A DNA stretch of 64,000 nt from NCBI GenBank assembly GCA_029204225.1, contig MU832231.1, positions 1 through 64,000 of the forward strand. Direction: 5' to 3'. The notes below the pieces were generated by a model. That model did no database searches and had not been told where the DNA came from. It worked only from the letters and a program-made list of their open reading frames with translations. A program made the translations under genes and the position numbers. Source of the DNA: Diphasiastrum complanatum. Lineage: Eukaryota; Streptophyta; Lycopodiopsida; Lycopodiales; Lycopodiaceae. Below, in pieces: positions 20,316 to 31,095 of this stretch. Every line of letters starts with the position of its first letter. Position 1 is the stretch's first letter.

Positions 20316-23300
20316 CCAGTTTGGACCGGTTTCAAAGTTGGGGCACTAAAGCCTCATTGCATATGCATTCACACACACATCAATGACACGACGTTAGACA
20401 CAATACTGATGACTTGCATCTTTATCATCCCATCTCCAATCCTGAGATTTGCATTTGCATATCCCTACATGCATAGGTCCGAATGTGGGCATTGCCTTAC
20501 ATCTGATGGGAATGAGAACATTCGCCATTTAGGTCACAGGTGAGTTTTTGTAGGTATGAAGACACCAAATTATTCAAAGATGCTGCAGTTAAATCCAATC
20601 CGGTTGCTGATGGATCCTAAGGGCTCAACAAATGGCCTTTGGGTAGGAAGTTGTTGAAGACATCCCACCAATTCACTGTGGTTAGCATCACCTAGCAAGG
20701 GTGCTGAGCCCACTATACTTCATTCACCACCAAGAGCTTATGCGAAACCAGAGAATCAGGGTTCGCCGTATGGGGACCATACTACCCAGTGGTAGTCGCC
20801 AATGTTAGCCGATATTTTTGCAAGAAAAATCGGGCTAATATTGAAGCCTAAGTTCACAATAACTGAAAAACCGGCATGTAAAACCTGGTTATTAGAGAAA
20901 AATTGGCACAAATTTGCCTTAGAATTGGGCCCCAGCCCGCCTCTAAAGTGGCTAGGCACAATATAAAAGTAAGAAATTGACTTTCGAAAAAAATTGTCAA
21001 AAATATTTTGTGGTCAATTTTTGTGAAGACCAAACCAAAAATGCCGGTCCACCTAGAGTGGGTCCCAGCCCTAAATGAGGCTAGAGAAAAGTTTGTGGCC
21101 ATAGAAATGGCCTGTGATAATGTTTTACGGCTTTTTGCCAGTTGTAAAAATAGTCGGCATAGCCGTGCTAAAACCCTACCATGTACATAGTTGGCTTTAC
21201 TAATATATGGTTGCTTAGTGCATTTTTAGGAAAACCGTGTTGTGGGAGCCCTAGTCATGAATGCCGGAAAAGTCAACTTCAGTCAAAGAGCCATCAAAGA
21301 AAAATATTTATCAGGCAAAACCCAGGTTGTGGATTATGGGCAATACTGAAAACTTACAGAAACCCTAACGGGTAAAATTGGGCAAATTATGGGAAATGGG
21401 CAAAGTACGCAAATCAATCAGTAATCTCGAGAAACCACAAGCGGGTCGTACATGCTACAAAGAAAATCAAAGAAAAATCAAATGGGGGGCTAAGAGAAAT
21501 AAAGGACCAAGGAAATGGAGGGCACATTATGTGGAATAGAGGTTGGACAAAAGTCTTCACCCACCTTTTGAATAATAAATGTAAACAAGACTTTAGAAAC
21601 TATTGGAGCTAAAAGATATTTTTCTCTAGCTTTTGACAAAGAGCGCATCTTGCTAGATTTGGAGGTAGCCAATAAAAGGCTTTAAATGGCACCAAACCCT
21701 TACACCTTCATGGAAGCCACTTGCCAATGGGGATTGGACAAATGGAAAAGAAGGCTTGAAGTGCATGAAAATTGGCAAAGCCTCATTTTGAAGGGGGACA
21801 CTTGAGATTTACTATAAAAGGAGGCCACTCTTTGTATTAAGATATAGTTGGATATAGTGAGATGATGTATATAATTGGATATAGTGAGATGATGTTGATA
21901 GTTGGATATAGTGAGATGATGTTAATAGTTGGATAGTTGAGAGTTGGTACTTTTAAGAGTGGTTATTTTGTGAGTTGATAATTTTGAGTATGAGTAGTTT
22001 TGGATCCCCGCGATGTCTTTGAGGAGAGGATTTTTGTTATTCCTAAGTTGTTTGCTAGTTGAGGTATGAATGGTTGCTTGAGGTTGAATTCTATATGGGG
22101 TGTGAGAAATATTTGATGAGTAGTGATTCCTTGCTATCTTACCCAATCTAGTTGTAAGAATTCGTGCTTGCTATCTTTGAGGGAGTCCCTTCTCTTTTTT
22201 CAAATTCCATTCTAGAAAGGGGACATAGACTTGGTGATTTTGCATTCCATTAAGCATGAATTTCATCTTTGAGGGATGAGAGCTTGAGTGTAAATGTCTT
22301 GGAGAGTCCAATGTGAGATGATGAGAGGTTCCATTGTCATTTCATAGTACTAGAGTTTCTATCAATCACCTTGTGAGTTGTTTAGGAGGGTTCACACTAT
22401 TATAATGAGGAGGTAGATATTTATAATATGAATTCTTGTTTTCACGTTCTTAAAGAGACTTCCAATGGAGTTTGTTATAATTATCCACAAGAGACTTGTT
22501 GAGGTTGTTAGAAGGTTTTTGTATGGAAGAGTTATGTCAAGTTACTACTTTCATTGAAAGGCAACTAAGTGCATTGCTCTAACTTTGACCCTACTGGACT
22601 TATCGGCCAGGCAGAGACGAGCAATGTTCCTTACTCCATCGTTGATCCTGTCATGAGGGTAGTCTTCTTGCGGATTCAGCGTTGAGCCAGGGGACAATTT
22701 TGATGCTACCTCCATCACTGCATTTCCAGTACTGTAAATCGTGCTTTCAGAGGACAACACTCACTGCCGAATCACATTTTTGAAGATAATGGATCGCACC
22801 TGAAGAGACCCATTTGTGTACACAGATCCATTGGAAAACGATGGTTCTGCTATAAATCAAAGATGGATTTGGTCTGAGGAGGATATCCAGCAACTTCACG
22901 GCCCTGCCTGCTGCCTACGATCCTGTCTGAGGCCTCTGATCCCACCTGCGGCCTATTTGCCATCGTTGGCCTTGCCCTACCTGCGGCCACCTGCAGCCTG
23001 CTTGGTCCTATACTCGCTTGCCACATGTAGCTGCCCTGCAGCCCTGCCTATTGTGGAGCGGTGCTGTCTTGCCAAGCCCTGCCTGTGGATTTTTGGTCTA
23101 CTGTGCTTTTCTGCGACCTGTTGAGGATTACTAAACCCCTGTCGCAGGATTATTTCTGGATGAAACTTCTGGTGATGTCATCAGCCAAGGAAAACATTCA
23201 GAATCATGATGCTCAGTCCAACAAGTATACACGACAGATTCTTTGTTTTGATCTGTGAAAGTTTAGGAATTCTCAACAAATGTTTGCAGCGGTCTGAATC

Positions 23301-23980
23301 ATTCAACAAGAGCTCCAATTGATGATCCCTGAGAGTTGATTTCATCGCTACCACCGTTCTATAAGCTAACTAGTGCGCAGTGTACTTAGTTAACCGTATG
23401 AAAATGTCAAAGTTATAAATGGCATTCGATTTATTATTTTTTGAAATTGTCTTTATGAGCATGCACTAATTAAACTTGATCTCTTTGAAACACAAGAGCG
23501 GGCCGTCCACCATCTGTGGTTGAAATACATCACCTTGGTTAAGGGTCACACTAGTCACACCCGCCATAAAAAATGTCTAGTGAAATACCTAGGCCCAACG
23601 GTCGACGAAATACGGCTGCTCCACAAATAGAGCGGTGTGTATAATTTATCACCTCACGATATCCTTGCAATAAACCGAGTCATTATAATCGGTAAACCTA
23701 TACATAATCGATTTACACTACCCACCTTTGTTAGTACTATATTATAGTGTCAAATGAAGAATTTATCTCACACATCACGGGTTATGTAGGACAAGATGAT
23801 TAGGATGATGCTTACACCTCCTCTGGCCATACCTCTAGGGGCCTAGAAAACTCCTATTGGTGGGAGGAGCACGGGGTGGTTGGAGATGGCCCACATGATT
23901 GGAAGCGACACCTCCTCAACCATTTACGTAAGGGCAGTGTGGGCCCTTCTCCTTTTAGGGCCTTCTTGACAAAAATTTTC
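20316..23980. other. Long intergenic stretch without recognised genes
   Basis: 3.7 kb lacking any protein homology I can name. It contains a 27-bp tandem repeat (21847-21930) and a C/T-G rich low-complexity patch (about 22895-23115, repeated CTGCCTGC/CTGCGGCC words) that produces a spurious Pro/Leu/Cys-rich frame. Open frames of 60-100 codons here have no start context, motif or partner exon. Confidence 0.5.
21847..21930. repeat. 27-bp tandem repeat, three copies
   Basis: The unit TTGGATATAGTGAGATGATG plus a variable T/A/G tail recurs with GGATATAG starting at 21850, 21877 and 21904, with partial units on both sides. Confidence 0.75.
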
Positions 23981-23984
23981 AGAA

Positions 23985-24759
23985 TTCACACGTGTGGGGA
24001 TGATCCACAAGTATGATAGATCTAATTAAGCTTTATGATTAGCATAATAACCTGATTCTAGATTGAATAGCAAGATCTAGTACAGAAGTTATGGCTTAAC
24101 CACAATCTAGCAGACTAAGAATCAGAGAATGATAGCAACGAATCATGAATGAGCAAAAGTACAAGAAATTAGTGTATTAGCATTAGCCTCAACACGAGTT
24201 GGAGAGAGAAAGATAGAGAGATATCAAGCAAAAATGGTCTGGATCCAAAATGGCATGAGATAGTTACAAAGCTTTGGTTCTTCATAAAAAAATATGAGAA
24301 TGGCTACACATATTTATGGAGTTTGAGGTAGCTCGAGGTAGAACCACATCCATCAATCTTTCACTGACATCTAAAATGGAAACTAGAGTCGATGTGACAT
24401 TTGTCACATCTCATGCAAGTATCTCTACCTACTTTTACCAAGTGTCCTAGTTCTAATTATAAATGTACAAATCATCATGCATGTGTCCATTTCACTTTGT
24501 GCATGCCTTGCATGTCACTATGGATCACTTACAATTAATGCATGTGAAATGCCACGAGTTTCTACAAGCATAATATTGCTATTTCTAAGTCTACAATCTA
24601 TATGCAAGTTGTAATAATCAAACTAGATATGACATATCCATAAAGCTCGAGTTTTATCTAGGCCAAATTTGGCATTTGCATTTATGGAACAACATACTTG
24701 CATGGTACAATGTTTGTAGCAAGCCTAAAGTCAAGATGGATTATTTTTCAATTTCAACA
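23985..24759 (-). repeat. Reversed copia LTR
   Basis: On the minus strand it starts TGTTGAAATTGAAAAATAATCC right after a purine tract TTTTTAGGAGGAG, and ends near a CACACGTGTGAATTC box. Both features match the copia LTR at 13301-14065, and the length of about 770 bp agrees. It is a diverged member of the same family. Confidence 0.6.
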
Positions 24760-24765
24760 CTCCTC

Positions 24766-25141
24766 CTAAAAACAATCTATATTGACTTGAACATGGATCT
24801 TGGTAGTACTCCAAGATTGGGAACTCTTGCTCAAAGGTTTGGTAAGCAAATCTGCAATACAAGATGATGTGTCGATGTGCTCCAAGTAGATTTCCCCTCC
24901 AATGAGCTTCTCTCTCACGAAGTGATGTGCAACTTCGATGTGTTTGTTCCTTGCAAGGAATATCGGGTTGTTGGCAAGGACTTGGGCTGAAATGTTGTCA
25001 CATATGATCATAGGTAGGTTATCTTCCATGATTATCTTTAGCTCCACTAGCAACCTCTTGATCCAAAACACTTCCTTTGTTGTAGTAGTGAGTGCTTTAT
25101 ACTCAGCTTCACAAGATGAGAGTGATACAATATCTTGCCCT
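24766..25141 (-). pseudogene. Reversed copia RNase H C-terminal fragment
   Basis: On the minus strand from 25141: DIVSLSSCEAEYKALTTTTKEV, then FWIKRLLVELK, CDNISAQVLANNPIF, HFVREKLIGGEIYLEH and IADLLTKPL. This is very close to the RNase H end of the copia at 12.9-13.2 kb. It is cut at 25141, where zinc-knuckle gag of a gypsy element begins on the opposite strand, marking a rearrangement or insertion junction. Confidence 0.85.
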
Positions 25142-25149
25142 GTGAAGTT

Positions 25150-26098
25150 TGCGAAGACTTTTCCTACTAGAAAAAATGTCTGGTGTTCTATTTGTACAGG
25201 AAATCACACAGTGAATGAGTGTCCTCAATTGAAAAAATGAATGGAAATCAGTGTATGTCATTTGTGTAATTCGCCTGATCATGAGACTACTTTTTGCAAC
25301 TTTAATCCTCGGATAGTTCAGCAGCGATATGCCCAAATGGGATATCAAGAACCACAGTATGGAGGAAATCCAGTAGCTAGACCTCGACAATCTGCTCTTG
25401 GATACCCGGAACATTTAGCCTTACCTGCCCCACCAAAGCACTCTGCTCCTCCTGCCAATTTGATGGAACCAGAACCGTACAGAAGTGCCGAGCAATGGAA
25501 CTATGGTAATGATCAAGAAGGTGGATCTTCAGAACAATATGCTATTTATGCTGCCGCGCAACAACAAGCATCTAGAAACTGGACCAGAGCACCACTTGGA
25601 TGCTTTGCATGTGGAGAAAATCACAGAGTTGTAGAATGTCCAAATAAAGAAAAATTTGTACCATTCTGTCGTGACTGTGGTTATGGGCATTGCTATAAAG
25701 ACTGTCTAGCAAGACCGAAGCCACGACCAGCTACAGCTCCTGTCAATTTGATAATAATCAAGCGAAGACCATTAGCTCAAAATAAACCAAGTGTACCCTT
25801 GATGGTGGTCACCAGAGCACAAAAGCAAAAAGAACTAGTAGCGGATCCAGTACCTGCTGATTCTATACCGTTAACTGATATACCAATAGCATCTGGAGTC
25901 TATCCAAATCTTCATGCAAAAAAAAGTCGATATCAGGATATGAGGCAGTGGATTAAACATCTGCAAGAAGAAGAGGAGCTGGAAGCTGCTAAGGCAACAG
26001 CCGAAGTTCGTTCTTCACCATTACAGCCACCAAGAAATTCACGTATAGATAGGAATGATCAGTTGCATCATCATGAAGAACCCTTCAAGATGACTTAA
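25150..26098 (+). pseudogene. Gypsy gag C-terminal part with four zinc knuckles
   Basis: Four Cys/His knuckles are readable: CSICTGNHTVNEC (about 25182-25220), CHLCNSPDHETTFC (about 25258-25299), CFACGENHRVVEC (about 25603-25640) and CRDCGYGHCYKDC (about 25668-25706). A stop TGA at 25238-25240 separates the first from the rest. Between the second and third lies a Pro/Gln/Tyr-rich linker, and after the fourth a Lys/Arg-rich tail. Plant gypsy gag proteins usually have one or two knuckles, so four is unusual. The capsid domain upstream is absent. Confidence 0.7.
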
Positions 26099-26104
26099 CC
26101 GGAA

Positions 26105-26860
26105 GTGCCGCAAACAGAACTGCTCATGAATATTTTGTGTAGCAAGATCAATATTTCATTGGGAGAGTTCCTGAAGTTGGTGCCAAAAGCAAAAGAAGTC
26201 TTAGCACAAAAGTTAGCTCAAGCAGAACCAGAAGCCCATCAAAAGCCATTTTTTTGTGCTGGATTTGAAGAATCTAATGAAGTACTCCATGTTGGAGCCG
26301 CTTGGGAAAGTGAACAAAAAAATATCACTATGTCGATACAACATAGACAATTTCCTAAGGAAGTAGTCGTGATAGATGGCGGTTCAGGAGGTAACCTGAT
26401 TTTTACAAAGCTATGTGCAAAATGGGGCCTTACAAAGATCAAGCCTGCTACATTTGCTATTAAGCTAGCTGATCAAACAACAGGTCGTCCGCGAGGAATG
26501 GTTGAAAATATATATGTCAGAATTGCGGGAGTACAGTTCATCATTCATAGTAATGGACTTACCAGAAGCACCAAATGTCTACTGAGTCCTATTGGGACGT
26601 CCATGGTTACGAGTTGCACAAGTAGTTCATAAATGGGGTACCGAAAAAATCACTTTTGAAAATCGTGAACGTGCAGTTAAAGTTGATCCTGCAACTTGGA
26701 CTATCAAACCAGTGGTTCAAAAAGAGGATGATGATTCATCAACAACGGATCATACTTGTGACCGACACGAGAAAAATTTGAGAGTTCATTACGATTCTCA
26801 AATAGATACTATCAACTGGAGTGAAGCTCTTGCGACGATTGATTGTACAATATGATACAT
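26105..26860 (+). pseudogene. Gypsy aspartic protease region
   Basis: Contains VVVIDGGSGGNLIFTKL (about 26363-26413), a retropepsin active-site loop in which the usual Asp-Ser/Thr-Gly reads Asp-Gly-Gly. This is followed by VENIYVRIAGVQF and, after a frameshift near 26545-26600, the GRPWLR flap-end motif typical of plant gypsy proteases. Without the frame shift the two halves would be one domain of about 110 residues. It then fades into linker sequence with stops. Confidence 0.65.
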
Positions 26861-27639
26861 GTGTCAACAAGATAATCAGCTAGATTTGAACGAGATTTCA
26901 TTATCGGATCGAACCTTGGATACACCGATCACTTTTCCGTTGAATGTGCTGAATGTAGCTTGGATATCAATGGAATCTATACCAGATCCGATTGAAGATG
27001 ACCTCATTCTTGTGAGTCATGTCTTGACTTATGATGACAAAATGCAGAACATACTGATGAGCAGATTCTAAATCATATGGATTCGACCAGATTTGGAGTG
27101 CGTAATATTTCTCATGAACCAACAATAAAACCGGCCAAAGCAGTTATATTGAAGGAAGACAGGATCACAGGTTCAATGATGAAGAAACAAGCCAAGCAAC
27201 ATTATAATATGGTCCTGAAATAGGAAAATCCTTCTCAAAAGATTGATTCAAAGAATGTGCCACCCTTTTTAAATAAAGACAAAGAAAAAGTCACGGATGA
27301 TTCTACAAGTCAGAGTTCTAACAAGACATCATCGTCTCGGAAGTCATCACCTCCACGATCAATTCCTGCTAAGAAGGCTAAGCGAAGATCCAAGACAAGT
27401 CCTTTTGACAAAGAACAAGCAGATGTTGTCTAGCATGATATGTCCGAACATTTTAAATGTTATACATTGGATGATGTGGTTATCATGTTACCTAAAGCAC
27501 ATCGTGAACCCAAAGACCATGTGCCAGAATCGAAAGTTGTTTATGATGGCCCAACTAGGACATAGCCAATGAATCTTGCTGAACCAGAAGAACTAGAAAA
27601 GATTGTCCGAGTTGGATCACAACTTAATCCTGAACAGTA

Positions 27640-28480
27640 TCAAGCACTCCGAATGTTACTTTTAAGTATCAAGACTGCTTTGCATGGACTTATCAAGATC
27701 TGAAGTGTATTCCGACGTCAGTTATTGAGCATACCATATGTTTAGTACCTGATGCAGTTCCAAAGGTTACAAAGTTCTATCGTTGTAATCCTAATGTTGT
27801 GGATCTGATAAAGAAAGAGCTTCAGAGACTGCTTGAAGCCAATTTCATTTATGAGATCAAGCATACCGAATGGGTTTCACCGATTGTCATTGTTCCTAAG
27901 AAGAATGAGAAATTTGAGAATTTGTGTGAATCTCAAAGCTTTGAACAAAGTGACGTGTAAGGATCACTTTCCGTTACCTTTTACTGAAAGCATTTTGGAT
28001 CGCCTTGCTAGAGTGGAAGCTTATAGTTTCCTGATGGATTTAGTGGTTACAACCAGGTTAAGATTGCACTCACCACAAATTAGCTTTTGCAACAGAATGG
28101 GGAACCTATGCTTACAAAGAAATGTCGTTTGGACTCTATAATACACCAAGTTCGTTCCAAAGAGTAATGCAATTTGCTTTTAAAGATTATCTACCCAAAT
28201 TTCTTGAAATTTATTTAGATGACCTGGGACTCCATAGTACAGATACAGACCACCTGGATCGATTGGAGAAAGTATCTGAATGTCATATCAAATTTTTCTA
28301 AATCTAGAAAAATGCCAGATATGGGTTTCCCACGGAATTGTACTTGGGCATGTGATATCGAGACATGGCATTGCCACAAATTATTCTAAAATCAAGTTTA
28401 TTGTGGAATTGCCACTGCCAACAACGATTCGTGGAGTTTATGTGTTTATGGGTCATGCGAACTATACAAACTGACTATTG
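27640..28480 (+). pseudogene. Gypsy reverse transcriptase (frameshifted)
   Basis: Reading across several frame changes: DCFAWTYQDLKCIP, then FIYEIKHTEWVSPIVIVPKK, ICVNLKALNK, FPLPFTESILDRLA, and the palm motif FLEIYLDDLGLHS (about 28200-28240), where YLDD is the catalytic box. It is broken at about 27925, 28050 and 28290. Downstream comes the thumb/connection region with GHVISRHGI. Confidence 0.75.
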
Positions 28481-28549
28481 TTCCTATTTGGACAGTAGAG
28501 GCGTTAGAAGCCTTTGAAAAATTAAAAAAAAAGCATTAACTTCAGCACC

Positions 28550-28890
28550 AATACCGCGTTCTCCAGATTGGACGGTTGAATTTCATGTTCACATGGATGC
28601 CTCAAAATACACCATTAGATCAGTTTTGACGCAGCCAGGTGATTATAAGAAGGACTATCCTATAAGATTTGCAAGCAGACAACTTACAGATCCGGAGAAG
28701 AACTATTCAACAACAGAACGTGAAGCGTTAGCCATGATATTTTTTGTTTGATAAATTTCGTCATTATCTCATGGAAACGCACTTTGCATTTTATACCGAT
28801 CACCAACCGTTACTTTATTTGGTAAACAAGATGTGCAATACTGGATGTATTGCAAGATGGTTACTGTTATTGACTGAATTTGACTTTTGA
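28550..28890 (+). pseudogene. Gypsy RNase H
   Basis: FHVHMDASKYTIRSVLTQPG (first catalytic Asp in MDAS), then FASRQLTDPEKNYSTTEREAL with the catalytic Glu, and after a one-base shift near 28745 KFRHYLMETHFAFYTDHQPL with a further catalytic Asp. It ends at ARWLLLLTEFDF. Catalytic residues are retained but the frame is broken. Confidence 0.75.
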
Positions 28891-28893
28891 ATT

Positions 28894-30289
28894 GTGGTTC
28901 GAAAGGGGAGGCAACATTATCTAGCAGATCACGTTTTGCAAATTGAATCTGCACCAATTAGTATTGAAGTGGATGATGAATTACCATATGCTGCATTGTT
29001 CTATGTAGAAGCAGTACCTGAGTGGGTAGCAGATATTGTTGAGTACCTAATGGTAGGACAACTGAATGACTCTTTGACAAAAGTACAGAAGAGACAATTG
29101 ATTCATAAGGATCAACCTTATCAATTGATTGCAGGACAATTATGTTATCGTGGATCAGACAATATTTTACGTAGATGTGTTTTACCGCATGAAATACCAG
29201 ATTTAATCATGTTTTCACATGATGGCATGGGTGGAAGACACTTCTCTATAGATATTACTATTCGCAAACTTTTGTAATCAGGTTGTTGGTGGCCTATGCT
29301 TCATAAGGACACAGAAACTTATATTCAGACATGTGATGTTTGCCAACGAGCACGACGACCTACTAGACAGAAATATGAACTCTTGCATCCGGTTTTATCG
29401 CAAGCACTGTTTGAAAAATGGGGATTGGATTATGTTGGTCCTATTCATCCGGCCGCACAAGGATCTCAGGCCCGATACATTATCGTAGCAACTGATTATA
29501 TGACCAAGTGGGTTGAAGCCAAAGCTGTCAAGGTTGCTGATGCAAAATCTACGGCCAAGTTTCTCTATGAAAATATTATAATCAGATTTGGATGTCCAAT
29601 TGAGATTGTCAATGACCGGGGTACACACTTTGTTAATCAAACAATAAAGTGTTTACTGGAAGATTTTTTTGTTATGCACAGATTTAGTACTCCCTAGTAT
29701 CTTAGAGGAAATGGCCAAGCTGAATCTTCCAATAAGATTCTCTGCACTATTATGACAAAGACAGTTGAAGCGAGTCGGTCTGATTGGGAACATAAACTGT
29801 ATGCAGCGTTATGGGCATTCAGAACCGCTTACAAAAATAGTACAAGTCAAACACCCTTTCAACTGGTTTATGGTCAAGATGTTGTCAGCCGATTGAATTT
29901 TTAATTCCATATCATGCATAGCGACAACAAAACGGTTAAATGATGATAAGTCTTTACAACTCTGTCATGAAGCGTTGCACAAATTATGTGAAATACGATT
30001 GATGGCAGTTCATGCGTTAGCAATAGAGAAAGCCCGCCAAAAGGCATGACACGATCGTCGATTGCACAAAAAGGATCTGAAAGCAGGAGATCTTGCAATG
30101 ATGTACAAAACCAAGCTGATCAAGAGAAAATTAAAGTTTACCGGTGAAGGCCCATATAAAGTTAAGGAAACCCTAAACTATGACGCAATAATTCTTGAAC
30201 ACTTGGATGGAAAACGATTTGATACTCCGGTGAATGGCAGCCGATTACGCAAGTTTTGGCAGCCTGTTCCGCCAGATCAGCAAGCATGA
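28894..30289 (+). pseudogene. Gypsy integrase (broken)
   Basis: Starts within LADHVLQIE. The zinc-binding part reads FSHDGMGGRHFSIDIT, then CDVCQRARRPTRQ. The core reads GLDYVGPIHP (first Asp), VATDYMTKWVEAKAV, IVNDRGTHFVN (second Asp) and GNGQAESSNK (Glu), so all three catalytic acids are present. The end reads RTAYKNSTSQTPFQLVYGQD, then GEGPYKVKETLNYDAI and GSRLRKFWQ. Stops at 29276, 29696 and about 29900, with a frameshift near 30045, inactivate it. There is no chromodomain, unlike the element at 16.8-18.4 kb. Confidence 0.8.
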
Positions 30290-31095
30290 TCTAATTGATT
30301 TATCATTTTTATTTGTTTTTCAATCTTTTGTTTTCAATATTTAATTGTTAAGTTTGTTTGGAAAAGACAAAAAAAAAAAAATGAAAAAAGACTGATGAGC
30401 AAAAGTCAAAAAGTCATCAGCAAGGAAAAATGAAGGACAATATTTTTGATGAAAAATGACTTATAAAATCACTGTTTTGGTCGTATGTGGCCTATACAGT
30501 ATTAGAAACCTTCGTTGAGCTTTCAGACTGTACATCCACTTCAGATATATCTATACTGAGTTGGGAAAAGGTTCTTTTCCAGAAAAAATCCTTTTTTTTG
30601 AGTCTGGCGAATGATCAGCAATATGCCATTTTGGGAACCTTCACCGAGCACCTTACTCTCCTTAGGAACCTTCGTTGACATGCTATATGGTCTTAAAATG
30701 TCAAAATTAGGTTCGCCATAGCTTCAGATCTTGAAAAACTGCATTTATGACAGTACTTGGATGAATAATCCTCTTGGGCGAAAGTTCATCCTTCACCAAC
30801 CCTGGAAAACGTTCACCGAATAGGTTCAGAGCCTCACAAACCTTCGCCGAGATTTTTATAGCCTATTTTCACAGTATTGTACATGCCTGCAAATTTTTGT
30901 TTAGAACTGATCAGCCAAACTAGTATTCAGTGTGATGGACCCTCCAAATTCACCTATAAGTTGGCTGAATTCGATTCAGTCCTCACTTGTGCTAGTGAAG
31001 CTCTTGCCAATTTTTTCAGCAACCAAAGTCTTTCAAACTTTCTGGATTGTTTTTTGTTATACACTCGCGCATCTTATTTTTTGTTTCTGATCGTA
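30290..31095 (+). other. Spacer between integrase and extra ORF, with repeated motif
   Basis: Non-coding. After a poly-A tract at 30370 it contains a motif of the form CCTTCRYYGA several times: near 30509 (ACCTTCGTTGAG), 30638 (AACCTTCACCGAG), 30664 (AACCTTCGTTGA), 30811 (ACGTTCACCGAA) and 30842 (ACCTTCGCCGAG). It may be a regulatory or structural spacer of the element, or decayed coding repeats. Confidence 0.4.

Noticed and set aside
22816-23258. Cys/Leu/Pro-rich frames
   Set aside because: Low-complexity CTGCC/CTGCGGCC DNA; no splice sites, no homology.
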